This document shows positions 1 through 15,000 of a stretch of 64,000 nt of DNA, piece after piece. Made by a program: the position numbers and the translations under genes. Below the pieces are notes generated by a model. That model ran no database searches, had not been told where the DNA came from, and was given only the letters and a program-made list of their open reading frames with translations. Origin of the DNA: Phoronis australis (Eukaryota; Phoronida; Phoronidae); contig NMRA01000156.1 in the NCBI GenBank assembly GCA_002633005.1, forward strand, positions 741,831 to 805,830. The letters are read 5' to 3'. Each line of letters opens with the position of its first letter. Within the stretch, counting starts at the first letter, position 1.

Positions 1-3000
1 CGGAGCTTGAATAAGAAGACTCAGCCACAACATCTTTTCCACCCCTTCATGCAAACACCAAAAGGTCAGCATAATCTTGGAATGGACAATGATTTCAAAA
101 TGCAAATAATTATGTTTACACCGTAATGAATTTTTATCCGATTTATGGTTCCCACCTTATCTGGGTTTTCACGGATGTAGGCCTCCATGGAGTCAGCCAT
201 ATTTTCTGAAATGGCACCAAAATGTCCGAAAGTAGATATGCGTGACAGCACCGGGTTAGGACAGCGAGTGCATTTCTTCGATAATCTAAAACAAAAACAC
301 ATACTGGATCAGTTAAAATATTGAACACACCGTACACGGCTGAACGCCTTCCCTAGAACGATCGATTAAGAACACCCAAGTTTTGGAGGATTGGCTTAAA
401 GTCCATCTACAAATTATAGCTGCCTGCATTGAATGTAAGCAAACAAGCTTTGGTGTGTACCGACACCAGACCTTTGACATTGTTGCGCCTTTGCCCTGGA
501 TGTCCATTTCACAGTAAGCATGATGTAAATAATCTCTAACTTGTTTGCGCCACCATTTAGACTAATCATTTCCTTGGTTGAAAATTTGACAAGACATGCA
601 ACAACAACAACAATTTTTGGTTTCTGTGATAGCCGACACATGAAACTCGGGGATTACACTTGTGGCCGCCACTTCAGGGTTAAGAACTCAAACAACACCT
701 GCCTAATGTATAGACTATGTATAAGTCAGTTTTCAAAGAGTCATGTCTGGATTGGGTAATTTAAAAATTTAACAAATTACCTCAACAGATGTTAAGTAAA
801 CTAGGTTGGGTATTAAATGGAGCATGGGGGTGTTCAAAAGTGAATACTGGAGAGTTTGGAATGTTCGGTCAATTTGGGAATATTCTGAAAGAAATTTGAA
901 CCTTTCTAATGAATTTTTATTAAAACAAATTGAACAATTCTTCAAACCAGAAAAATGACCCTGTGGGCACTCAATGGGAAATTTGGAGTGAAATTAGTGG
1001 CGCCCTCATCTGGAAAAGTCTACCCAAATAATACCCTATCCTTCTGTCTGGTCTTTTTAAAATCAGGCCAGTATTCATACGTCATGCACAGAATTGTCAC
1101 GATATTATATTGTGCAAAAAAAGTGATATCCCATCTCATTTTTGTACCTCCTTAATCCAAAATTTCACCCCATATTGTACCAAAATGGTGAAATACCAAT
1201 CCAAAGCTATGCCAAAAACTTGAAAATGGAAACCATGTGAATGGTAAGTTTACTATGCCAGTTTATGTATCAAAACTAATAGCAATTTCAATTTGATAAC
1301 CGGCAGGAGACTGAGTGGTCAGATACCATATTCAGCGGTTCTACACATCCAAACAGTGGCTTGAAATTGAAAACATTGAGCCACATTCAAATTGCTAATG
1401 GACTTTTTTTACCAAAAAGTGACTTGAACAAAGCCCTATTGTGTTATCTTTTCACCACAGACGATATGTACACGAGCGTCTTCGATGATTGCCGATCAGA
1501 AACTCCTATTTTGTGAATTAAAAAATGAAGTAAGACCTTCTACAGATGTGTCACCATCCTGTCAGTGGTGAACGCAAAGTTTTCTTTGGAAAACAATTCA
1601 ATTTAAAATAAAACACTGTGGAAATCTAACCAAACCATGCCAGTGGTCTGCTTACCAATTTACTCAATCATTGTTCTACACACAAACAATGGCTTGAGCA
1701 AAGAAAACGAGGATGGGATTCAGTCACGTCTCAAATAGCTTAGGAACAACGTTTTTACTAAAAGTGGCCTGAAGAACATCTGATTATTACTGGGCCCTGA
1801 CCAATGTTTTTGAGCATCTTCAATGACTTCCAATCAGAAATTTTTCTATTTTGTGAGTGAAATTTCAAATGAAAAATCAAAGAGAGAATTTTTGCCGATG
1901 AGTCACCAATTCAGAACTGGCAAGTTTTCTTTGCGGTCACACGAGAGCACTGTGATGGAAGTTACTGTAAAATCTGACACATGTGTCAGCCAAGTATGTG
2001 CACGCCAATTAATATCTGTATTTTGCAAGGATAAAGACATGGGTCGTGTGACACTTGGCCCCATTTTACAAGCACCCATTTCTGACACCACTGCTCTCAG
2101 GACTTGGCTTGAACAAAGGCAAGGGTTTCAGCCATTCGCCACAATTATCAGTCCAATGGAAAAGTAAGAGAACATAGTTCTTGGACAGGTTGTTTTCTTA
2201 ATTTGCTCACTACCTCACAATAAAACTACTTTGAGATGGAAGTGATGAGGTAACATAATTATAAAAACTATTCTTAAGTTACACCAACCTTATATTTGCA
2301 CGACCCTTCTGTGCATTTCAAATATTGGCATGACATTTCGGTTGGTTATTTCTCCGGCCATCTTTAGAAGTTAAAGCGTTCTCAGAATAATGAGCATGGG
2401 TGTATGGTACTCATGGGTGTATGGCACTCATGGGTGTATGGTACACTCATGGGTGTATGGTACACTCATGGGTGTATGGTACACTCATGGGTGTATGGTA
2501 CACTCATGGTGTATGGTACACTCATGGTGTATGGTACACTCATGGTGGTCAACGATGAGCTTTTATTTTCTCTTGGTGTAAGTTAGGGTTGAACTCGGTA
2601 CCATTAGATTGTCACAGCACAACTCTAGCCACTACAGCACAACTCTAGCCACTACAGCACAACTCTAGCCACTACAGCACAACTCTAGCCACTACAGCAC
2701 AACTCTAGCCACTACAGCACAACTCTAGCAACTACAGCTACAAAACCAGGTTCAACCCCAGCTTATACAAAAGCAACAGTAAAAAGTGACTAACATGAGT
2801 GTAACATACACCCGTGCTCGGTCACAGAAATGACAAAGTTGCAAAATGCTGTGCAAATTGCAGGGCTTGGAATGACCCACGACAAAAAAGCGGAAAATTT
2901 TACAGCGCTAAACATGCGTGCACCCAGCCTTGAAAATGGGGGGCTCAAATTTTTGCTGATGTGGACCTTTTGCCGACAAAACACCGTCGGAAGGACTAGA

Positions 3001-6000
3001 AAAAAAAGGTACCACCTCCAGACCTGTGCGTCGGCGTCTTTTTAGCTCGTCTGTCCGCTCCCACCTCCACACATTTTTGGCTGCAGAGTTGCAGTATTTG
3101 TCACCGCGATTTACAATCTCACGAGACGCCATTGAAGAAAACCACGCTATCCCAGGTGCCCCGGCAATGATGACAATTTACGTTCCTCCGAAACATAAAG
3201 AGCAACTTCCGCTTTTCGAGGTGAAAGTCGTCAGCAACGCCACAGTAAGAAGGAAATTTGCCACGGAAATTTTATATCAAATCCGATTTTTTTTACGTGG
3301 AAATATAATAAAATACGTGGAGAGAACATTTCATGCTATAAACAGTCCCACTAAATAAGATTGGTCCTAACACCGCTTGTCAAGGTAAACGGTGGGGTAT
3401 GGAAAATTGAACTAGACCGTATTTATCCACCTTGGCTGAGTCGAGCTCGGCTCACGATCAAAGGGATGCCGCGAAGCTGCTCTATTCATCGAGTCACGAG
3501 CGAGGATAATTAGTTTCACTCATGCGGATATGATCAGCTGATTACAATCTACTTAGCAGACTGTACTTTTTATGGAGAGAGTTTTAAGTAGTTTTTACTG
3601 TAATATTTGAAAAGAGGAGCGAAAACAAATATGAGTACAACTTTGAATTTTTCAAATCGGCCCAGGATAAGAGATTTTGCAACACAGCAACACTCATGAT
3701 TACTTTCAAACAGCGCGCACGAATACAAAAATATAGGACCTAAGTTATTTAGATTTTGGAACACATGCATTGCAATATTCAAAATAAATTTATTATGAAT
3801 CTCACAAGCTGTAAAATGACGTTGTTTAATTTCATTGTGCTCATTCATTGTCATCCGTCAAATCGGCAATTTCCGAGATGTGATCTGCGGCGTGCGCGTA
3901 TGTGTACAAAACACGTGATTGTTATGTTCCTGAAGTACGAAAATTAAGAAACTTTATCATGCCATTATTATTGACAGGGACACGATAAAACGAATTTGGA
4001 TTTTGACTATAGTCTTGATACAGCGAGCTGGCTGACCACTGCGTCAGTGTCTCCGTTAGACCCAGAAATTTCACACAGCCCGGGTAGTTCACTTCGTCCC
4101 CAACATGTAGATCGAGCCTTGGACTATTAATACTCCACGGTAGAGCTAACGACCGTCGGCCTGTGCACACAAACTCTGTGAGTTAACCAGCACTCACCTT
4201 GCATGTTGCAGCCATTTAAATGAAAAAACAATCTAGTAAACACCATTTTCCTGCATAATCCTCCGCCTTTTGTAACAAAAAAGTCTATTGTCGATGACCC
4301 ACAAACGCACTCTCCGGCACTCACTCTCACACGCAGACGAACTTCAAAACAAACGTCACGTGACAACAACATGTGTGTTCATCCAGAGATTTTTCTGGTG
4401 TTGTGGGGTACGATGTAGCACAGATCTGGACTTAATCGCAATTAATCTGGAATCCACATGAACTTTAAAAATTGTAAAACATAAGGAAGATTTCAAGTAA
4501 TTTGGTAATTTGTTGAGTCGAAACTATATTTTTATTGAAGAGTTCAAGCTTTCCTATTGACGATGGTGAATCAGCGACGCATCAGTCGGCAAGTTTTCAC
4601 CCTGTGATGAGCACAATTTTTTGAAAAATTATCGTAATTTAACAACAGAAGTTCATAGCAATGCACCACAATTTTGTAGAAAGACAGTCATAAGCTACAA
4701 ATACGTCACAGAGCGTAAATTTGATGAATCCTAGCTTCCGATTTTACCTGTTTGGGAAACTGGGTTTCAACTGCGGTAGGCTACAATAAGAATCCCCTCC
4801 CTGTGAAATGAATTTTTCTAAGCCTTTATTAGAGCCAATACACTATAGAGCTTTCCACCAAAGCTAGGTGATGCTACAACATTATTCTTTGTTGCATTAG
4901 TAACTGGTCTTGGCTAATTATCATTTTATGGCCTGGTCATCCATTCAGCCCAAAGTAGTTCCAGAGGTGGCTTATCAGCCAATTATTCACGCATGCTGAC
5001 TCACAATAGAAGCCTGATAAGAGTGAAGGTGGATAAATGCAGTGTTCCTACAGTTTCTTGTGCTAGTGGATGTGTTCATGACATGTTTGAAAAAAGCAGA
5101 AATCTGCGCTTCTGCGGAAAATTCCAAGCCCTGAAATTGTAAATGAGCTAAAAATTAACATAAATTGATCAAGGAAGGATGTGAATATCTACCCATAATG
5201 ACTTGTAATTACTATGCTAATGATTCACACTTACATAAGGCTCGCCTGACTAATTTTAGCTCTCTAATGACGACATAAAGACAGGGTTGGCAAAAAAATG
5301 TCATCAATTCTGATTGTACACAATCATTGTTGCAAACTTGATTGAAAACACGACTTTCTGTTGTACAACTTGATGTACACTCGCTCATACTCTCAGTGCA
5401 CTTTCTGATCTTCTGGCGTACAGTTGCAAAGTAAATTGCCAATAGACATTACATGCAAAGCAAGCTGCTGATGGTCGAATACAACAGCATGAATTATCTA
5501 TTTGGTACTACGAGACTTCAAATTTTTTTTCACTACCAGGTAAACGCTTCAATAATTAATGACATCTTACGTAGGTTTAATAATTGCTGTATGGCATTAT
5601 ACTTAGAAATCTCGAAACTCTTGAGAAATGCGTGCATTGTTTACCCCCTGTCTATTCACCATAAACTGTGTCTCAGAACCACAGTTACATGAAGTTCAAG
5701 TTCCCATATGCAGTGCATTTCTTTGAATTTCCCAACGAATATTTGCCTCCAGAGCCTACATGGTATGCGGACTGTTGGCTCAGACGCTCTCTTTTGGATA
5801 GCTCCCAAGGAAGAAGCTAGCAGAGGAAAGATCAAGGAAGTGTTCTGGCCATGCATTACCCATCAACACTGACCGTATGTGGAAATGAGGAGGAGGAGAC
5901 TTATCACAGCTCTGAGTTAGTAGGAAGTTGCCATGAAATGCTGTCTTTTATCAGCAAGATGGCGCAACCTCACACTGCTCGAAAGCTTTATTATACAATC

Positions 6001-9000
6001 TCCAATGGTTTTCCCTGGAGAGAGGCTTAGCACACTCCCTTCATCTTGCTTGCTATTTCCTTCAGGGCTATCTAATTGCAAGATTCTATGGCAACAATCC
6101 ACAAATGATGGAGGCAAACATTCAAATTCTACTGGTGTGACCGTGTTATCATGAACTTCAAAGTGTGCGTAGCAATGGTGATTTGACTAAGTTGTCTTAC
6201 AAAAGATAATTCAAAATCGCGCAGAATTGCACTGATTAGGCCAAACAGTTCTCCTCCCAATAATTAACGAGAGCAATGCAAAGCGTTGAAATGCACCCAC
6301 GACTGCAGCGCAAACAGTGTGCTTCTAGGGGGTGTACTTAGTACCCAAAAATGGCCACTAGATGGCACAGAATACATTGAACCATCCAAACATGGGAAGC
6401 TGTCATCGTCACTCAAAGATATTTGCCAAATTCCATGAAAATCCATCTAAAATCTCTAAATATACAATCTTAAGGCAAACTGCCTCTAGGGACCATGGCC
6501 ACAGCTGCAAAATATGCACTAGGAGGCACCACAGCAGTTGGCCCCATACAAAAATTGTCGGCTGCCCTCTTCCCAGAAAGAACAAATACAGCAAATTTCA
6601 CAATTGTCCTAAGAGTGGTTTAACTAAAAACAAACTTAAATCTAATAAAAACAGCGACTAGGTGTGTAAAATCCATCTGGAAAGGGAAAGATTTCATTGC
6701 TAAGCACCAAAGATATCGAAGAAAACAAAATAAAATAACAAAGGTCCTGCAGAGGGTTTAAGAGATACAGTCACTGACTTAAAAAACTGTCCCTAAGAGG
6801 AGCCACTGTAGTTGGAGCTGTCTGAAGACCATGGTAAGCAATCCTTTTCTCAGTAGGAACACATACCACAAATTTCATAATCATCCATCAAGTAGTTTGG
6901 CGAATAAATGGGGCACATGGCAAAAAACAGGATCGAAAACAGTAAGAAAAGGCCACTAGGTGTTGCAAAGTACACCAAACCCTTCCGAAAACGAGAACAT
7001 CTCGTCATTTCTTTAATAGAAGCCTATTTACCATATTGCATAAAAATCCATCCAGGAACTCCAAAGAAACAGACTGAGGAAAACGGAAAACAATTAAATT
7101 GCCCCCAGAGGGCACAGCGTTCGTTGGATCTGTCAGAAAGTCATCGGCCTCCGTTGTCAACTTCGTGTAAACACTCTTGCCAAGATCCTGCACTAGGTTT
7201 AGAAGATACAGCTATGGACACAAAAAAACTGCCACTATGAGATGCCACAGTAGTCGAAGTCATCGGAAAATCACCGTCAACCATCCTCTTCATACAAAAA
7301 CATTTACGCAAATTTTCACAAACTTCCCTAGAGTGATTTGGTAGATAGAGGGGCGGTCGCCAAAAAACCGAATCGAAAACGGTAAAAATGGCCACTAGGT
7401 GGCACAAAATACATCAATTCCATCTCAAACCTTGAGAATACTATCAGTTCACTAATAGATGCCTATGTGCCAAATTTCATGAAAATCTATCAAGGATTTT
7501 TGAAGATACAGAGGTAAACATAAAAATAAATTGCCACTAGGGGGCACACCAGTAGCCGGAACTGTCCGAAATTCGCTGCCATTCATTGTCAGCTTCATGG
7601 AAACACATCTGCCACAGGTTTAGGAGATACAGCTATGGGCACAAAAAAAGGAATGTCACTAGGAGACGCCACAGTAGCCAAAGTCGTCCGAAAATCATCG
7701 TAAACGTCCTCTCCATAATAAGACCATAATGCCAATTTTCACAATCATCCTTAGAGTGGCTTGGTTGATAGAGCAGCGGACGCCAAGAAACAAGATTCCA
7801 AAACAGTGAAAATGGCCACTAGGTGGCGCAAAATACCTTGATTCCACCCAAAAACGAGAAGACAGCGTCACCTCACTCATAAATGCTGATGTACCAAATT
7901 TCATAAAAATTCGTTGAGGACTTTTAAAGATAAAGTGATAAAGTTAACGTAAAAATTAAAATTGCCACCAGGGGACACATCGGTAGTCAGATCTGTCCTA
8001 AATTCGTTGTCATCTGTCGTTAGCCTCATAGGAACACATCTGCCAAATCTCATCAAGATTCTTTAAGGGAGATACAGCTGCAGATGCCAGACGCCCCAAC
8101 AGGGATGACGGCAATATGCACCCACATATAAGTATGTGGGCAAATAAAAATTACCTTCAAGGTCAGAATAAATACTGCAAAACATTACTTTTGACTACTT
8201 AAGGCATTGCTGATGAAGAGTTGAAGGTCAAAAAGAAAAGGAGGGGGTAATTTTCTCCTCAATCAAAAAAACTTCCCCTCTCAGAAGGCACAAGCACTCC
8301 CCCCCCTCCGCTGAGCAGTGGCTCAGTATACATACCGTTCTTTCTGCACTGCATCAAGCTCTCGCCATGTTTTGACCAACATGTCACGTCTGCTCTCATC
8401 ATCTGCATCCTCATCTTGGATCGGATTCAGAGCACAAAACCGTAGAAAACCAGATGTTCTGTACTTGAGGTCTCGCTCCCCATGTTTCTTTTTCCACTTC
8501 TTGACCTGGATTAGACACAGAGACTTAACACTGGCAGAAATCCCATGTGGAAACTCTCAAACCTGAAATCTGTATCCACTCCATGAATATAACTGAACTG
8601 CTATAAATCAGCGCGCTGATATGGTATAAGTACGAGTTATTTGCTTTCTTACACACCATCTGTTGGTCACATCATATGACCTAGAGTTAAGATTGAAAAG
8701 ATTTCTGTCCCAGCTGGGACTTGAACCCAGGACTTACTCCTAACCGTGCAGACGCTCACGTGCACTGAGCTACTGAGACAACCAGTCCATTACAAAAAAA
8801 CAGTTCAATGGACTAAAGCGCCCCCGCCAGGACACAAATCTTTTCAGAGTTAACAGTAAGTCACATGATGTGACTAATAGATGGCGTGTACGAAGACTGT
8901 CTAATAATTCCTACACCTCCAGTCCAGTTTTAGCCAACGAAAACATTCAGTATATCCAGCGACTGACCTCTGACTAGTGCAATGTAAGCTTGTTCAGACC

Positions 9001-12000
9001 CAAGGACAGCAATGGCACCTTAGGCTAAAGGACGAGGGCAACATTACACTATCAAGGTCCTTACGCTTAGTACGGACTTCTTAAATCAGGTGGTAAGTGT
9101 TTCACATTAATTTAGCAGGGAATCATTTGTTGCCAGAATCATGAGAATACAGTCTACAGGTTACCTGGGACAACTTACTTTTTTTGTACCCAGAACTTCA
9201 AAATTTGGGCCGAAATTAGTTGGAAGCTCATATACATGTTGTTCGAATGTGCAACAAAATAGTTAAGTTTTGGCACGTGACCGTCACATGAATGCAAGGA
9301 CCTTAAACTGTGAGAGGGGCATTCAAATCCAAAGCCTTAACTTATCTTGATTCGTAATCTTTAATGTGCTCTAGCCTTAGGTGAAAAGTAAAAAGTCAAG
9401 GTCACCTGCTTCTGTAGTTTCAGTGCCAGTTTAGTGTCCAGGTGTTTCTCAATTTGTCGCATCTGCTCGATGGGTATCAGCGCCTCCTGGTTGCTGATCA
9501 AGAATGGATACTGCTTGCATTGGAGGAATTGGGTCTTCAAAATATCGAGGCCATCTTCTCCGTACTGGAACTATTCAAAGGATTCACAAATTATGTATTC
9601 GTCATGATTCTGCTTGTTGGAGGCTGAACTGACTTCCATACTGATCCCAAATCTTTTCGGAACAGACAACACAGAATTGCGAAAAATGCAGAAAATAAGC
9701 TGGGTTCTCAAATGCATTCAGGATTCACAAATCGCACTCTCCTGCAGCAATTTGAAAGTCTGGTTTGTTTTCGGCTAGTCCAATTCCAAGAAAAAAGCCA
9801 CAAGGTCAGCGATGATTCAAACAAGAATATTATGTCAGTGTTAGCTCTTTGAGGGTGGTGCCAAGGGGGAAGCATGGATATGGCAATGGTGGGGGAGGGT
9901 GAAACAGGTGGCTTCCGGGGATTTCTGCTTACCAAAACATTCCCATCTCAGAAGGCACACACACAGTTTCCTTCTGGTAAACTATTGCCTCGACTAGAAA
10001 GATCTGACCTTACACTGGCAAAATTTTACAAATACAGTGGTCATACCTTGCAACACATTTAGTGATTTTTAAGATACTCATCTCATCAAGCACACCCTAG
10101 TTTGAAGAATGTAAAGAACAGTTCATTACTGTACAACACCCACGCTATAAGGAATGAAACCCCAAACCAATAGGTCCTGGAAGTAACCTTGCCGCTTATA
10201 CAACACACTGAAGAACCACTCCGCGCATTGCATAGTGGAAAACAATAACCATTTAAGAACAAATTCTGCGACTTAGATAACTATTTCTGAAAGTTGATTA
10301 AGCCCAGACAGCTGACTGTTTAAGATCCAATTCTGCGACTTGTATAACTACTTCTGGAAGTTGATTGAGCCGAGAAAGATAATTGTTTACGAACCAAAAC
10401 TGCGACTTGCATAACTAATTAAATATGCGCGACGATTAAGCAGTAGTGAGCATTACATAAAGCACATTTTAACGAGCAGTACTCGTTTAAACACCCTTTG
10501 TCTCTTCATAACAATGACGAGCGTACCTGAACCACACTGCCGTCGCTGTCCCTGGCAGTCAGGTCATAGTTCACTATAATGCCTTCCAGGTGTTTAATGA
10601 TACACCTCTGCAGGTAACCACTACGACTTGTTTTTACAGCCGTGTCAACGAGACCCTGCAATGTACAGCACATTCTTGTTATAAAACGAATGGCCATCAA
10701 TGCGTGTGGAAGTCCAAATTACAACCGACTTAATGTTAGACAGAAATACTACTGAACATAATGGAAGTTAAGAATTAAGAATGCCAAAAATAACCAGACG
10801 ACCAGCACTATTTCATTCAGATTAGATGACACAAAATCATTCTCATCAAATAATTTATGGTGATAAGATTCTATCTCTGTTACCAACTCAACATGCAATG
10901 CGTATGTGCGCCATTTTCAAATTCGCAGTTTTAGGGTTGGCCAATTCAAAGAACAAGGAAAACTAAGCTCACAGATAGCCACATTAAAAAAAAGCACAAA
11001 CGGCAAAACTAACNAGCTCCCTATATTACAATGGAGCGAACTGCTCTTTGGTTGCTTTTGGATGGAGCCTCCCATATCAGGTGTTTCCTTTACTCAAGGT
11101 CGCGAGTTCGAGTCCCACTGGGACACACTGCTAGACCCTTGAGTCAGATCTCTAGCTCCTCAGCTCGGTTTTTAAGCTTATATTATTAAAGCATAGAAAT
11201 CATTCCAAGTGAATAGTGCAATGGGCCCACCTGAGCGGCCTGCGTACGTCTGGTACGACGTGTACCGCCCACATGCAATTAATCTTTTCTTGAAAATTAG
11301 TGAGCTAACCTTTCCTTCATGAGCCATATTGTGTGCTGGATAGGTGAGGAGTTACCGGGTCCAATAAATAGCACGACAGCATTGCACACCAATGGAAACG
11401 TGATGAGCGAAAAGTGATGGGCCTTTGTTGCTTTACTACGTTGATTTGAATATGTAGCAGACCTGCCTATCCAAATTTCGACCATTGTGTACAATCACTG
11501 CTGAAAACCTCAAAAATGTGTACAATCTGCGCTCCAATGGGTACAATCACGAAAACCGAATGCAAAAGATAAATTCTTTCAAATTTGTACCAAAACCACG
11601 TTTTATTACACAGAAGAATCAACGTCATGTGGCCAAAGTTTTATTTTTGCAGCATGTACTAGACTAAGTATAAGCAATTGTTTATGGCTTTGTCGACTTA
11701 TGGGGGAAGTTCGGGTAAATTCGGACGAAACCACCTAGCTCGACTTGCGTACCTGCTACTGAAGGTTTATGTGTCAGCTAATAACATTAGACGAGCAATG
11801 GGATATCCGCAAATCTTTTGATAAACCAACCAATGAGATTCTTCGTTACTAGTTCAGTTTCAATGCCTTCGAATTTTAAGAATAATAACAATGGTCAAAA
11901 TCGGGGAAATTAATACACGCCTAATGTACACCTCATTTCATAACACAACATATCTGCAAAAATGTGTTGATGAATCTGCACTGGACAATGTTTTGCATCA

Positions 12001-15000
12001 ATATTTTCTTAACCATTCACAAAAGTTTTGAATAATTATTCATTGCAAGTGTCTGTGATCACGTACCACCGTACTGCATGCGAAAAGACATTGAGTCGAG
12101 GCTTGACTCCTTGAGACCTCGAGGCTCAACTGTGACTCGAGTATTATCGTCAGCTCAACACGCTATGAAGTCAGTGCAGTCACCATGTCCGCAAAAAATA
12201 CCCCATACAACTTGCAGTATAAATTCCACGGTCCCTTGGATAAGACATTGTCATTCTTTGGAATAACGTCGCAAAAACAGATGTTCCCTTTTTCAGAAGC
12301 TACTTTCTTGACAGCTCGGAATATGCGACCACACGTGCTTTGCCACTTTGTCAACAGTACGTATTTAGCCGTAAATAGTCGGAATTAGACGAAGTAAGCA
12401 ATCCACAAATCACATAAGTCGTTACTTATAGGTTAGGCCTGTGAAACACATGCCAATAGAAGAGGCCTCGCGATATGCCGATTATCAGGCTATTTCAAAA
12501 ATGAAACGGAGGAAGTTTTCCGAGTTTGTAGATCAACTTTTTAACTAAAATAATGATTTTACAATATGTTTTTTCATTTCTAACTTTAAAAATCTCCTTC
12601 CTCGTCTGTTTAGGCTACAAATCTGCGAGAAGCAAGCGAATTAATAATCTCTTTTGAATTTGCTGAATTTGCGTATTTTTACCTGGCCGTGCGTACTTGC
12701 ATACTGGAGGCTTGATTTCCGTACGAATCCGCATTTTTTGCATATGGTACACAGGTCTGCTTGATTGTCCCATGTGACATTCGATTGTTTCATGGCAGGT
12801 TTCTTCACTGCCATATACGATATGAGTGACACGTGGTATAAACAAGAATATATGCGACATGGGTTTTTCATACCAAATGATATTGTGAATTTCTTATGAA
12901 CTTTCAGCAATAAGTTCATAGGAATGGAAGGTTCTGGTTTTACCGAGCAAGACAGATGGTTTGTGCCATATCCCTTGGTTGAAATTACATTCTTTTATGA
13001 AATTTTTAAAAAAATGACGTGATGAAAACTATTCAGTGTTAAAGTATACCTACATCTGTCCATGTTAAAGAATGAAACTGACACGTGTAATTAAAACCAG
13101 AAATTTGCATTTTATGACAAATTGTGCTGATAATGGTCACTTGCAATGTTTTGTTTTCTAGTTTACAAAAGTCACATGTAATGAATTATTGAATTGTATA
13201 TAAGAATTAATTCATTATTGTTTTAACTTTTAAATCCTTATAGAAATAGTCCCATAGCTGATTAGCACAAGTGTAACTGACAGTAAAATAACACTGCAAC
13301 AAAACGAGCACTTTTTATGGCACAGTGTACTGGTTATACTCGTCTGCTTGATATTTTTGTCTCACTTTTCAAAGTCCGATGGGAGAAGTTTTTTGAAATC
13401 ATTTCATGGAACAATAGAACTTTGATCACTCAAAATCCTTCATTGTCATTGTAGAATGAAACAGATGAGTGCAATTTGTACCCTGGGCAATTTTAAGTCC
13501 CTTCGAGGAAGATTTAAAAATCATTTCACGAGACATCAGAACATTGATCATTCTCAATCATCCATTGTCAGTGTGATTGAATATGTTTGTCTTGACTATT
13601 GCAATTATGCTCTTAACTGGTTATGCACATATTTTTTTAAATTACCGTTATCTGCACATCCACCACCTAAGGGTTGCAATGGCTCATACACCAGTTTTAA
13701 AATTAAACCCTTTTGGAGAACATTGCGGAAAGTAGTATAGGAAAATTTCATATGAATCTGATCAGCCATTACTGAGGTACGATATTCTAGAGTTAGCCTC
13801 ATTTGGATGTTTTCCTACAGCCCATAATAACCTTAATAACATTTTGTAGAAATAAGCTGAGAAAGTTCAAAATACCTTTAAAAAAGAAGTAAAATATCCT
13901 CTTGAAAAGATGACATTTCCCGACTCCCCTGTAACCACTAGGGCCAGGTGGGAATATAAAACATGTTCACACAGCAAGTTGACACTGCGTCTTTCTCTCG
14001 TTCACACAACAAGTCCACATGCTAACCTGTTTCCCATTACAATGAAGTTGGTATGGTTGATTAAGGTTGTGACCTACCGCTGAACCTTTTGCCCCGGACT
14101 GCACCATGAGTTGAAGATTGTTGTCGGGAAATCGCTTAAGCAGGCCGTTAGGAATAATACACCTGCAAATAGATGGAAGAGTATTTTAAGCAGTCTCTCA
14201 GGATGAAGACACGTGAAGACATCTGAATGGAGTCTGGTGCCAAGAGCTGTATTAACATGCTTTAATGATATTGTATACAAATCAGTTCACAACCTGGTAT
14301 CAGACATTTGAGATTGCAAATTAACTGACGAGACACTTTTCTCAACATTGCACGTATTTTTCGAAAACGAACTGGTGTTGAGTAAATCTTATAAGGAATA
14401 ATTAATAACGCGGTGTGAAAAAGAACACATACAGCGTTCAGGTGTGGTATTCTTACGATAACACATATGGTGCGACAGCTGATCAAACGGCAAATTAGTC
14501 GCTATAATTGAGTGCTCAAAAAGGCTTTCCATCGGCAATCTTACCGATAATTAGCATAGCATTAATGTGCAAAATGTTAACATTCTGGCCAATCACATGC
14601 GATCAACAGGGGCAAACAGAGCCAAACCACAAATCACGTCATTGGAATCTATACTTCTTGCCATACGAGATACATCTGCAGTTTTGATTTGAGTGCACGT
14701 AATAAGAAGGCACATGTGACATCTTGACAAGTGTTCAGTTTTGATTTTTTTCACTCGACAGATCAGACGTGTGTTCTGCCTTTTCATTAGAATGCTTTCG
14801 AATGCTGTATATAACGGCATTTCAAGGAGTCCGATATTCACAATTACCACAAAGAAGTACGAGAAACCAGAATATACTGAACATCAGCTGGAGGTAGTCC
14901 TCCATAAAACAATTTAATGAAAATGTTTAATTCAGAAAATTCGCAGGTGACGAGAATCTCAAAAACTTTTGATTCACAAATTGAATTCGCCATTATATTT

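Noticed and set aside
2395-2740. CRISPR array
   Set aside because: Units are directly tandem without spacers and the genome is animal.
3026-3358. 110-codon plus-strand ORF as a gene
   Set aside because: No family motif, no splice or promoter support, and a chance ORF of this size is expected in 64 kb.
8708-8783. Functional tRNA gene
   Set aside because: The acceptor, D and T arms can pair but the anticodon stem cannot, and the segment is enclosed in inverted repeats.
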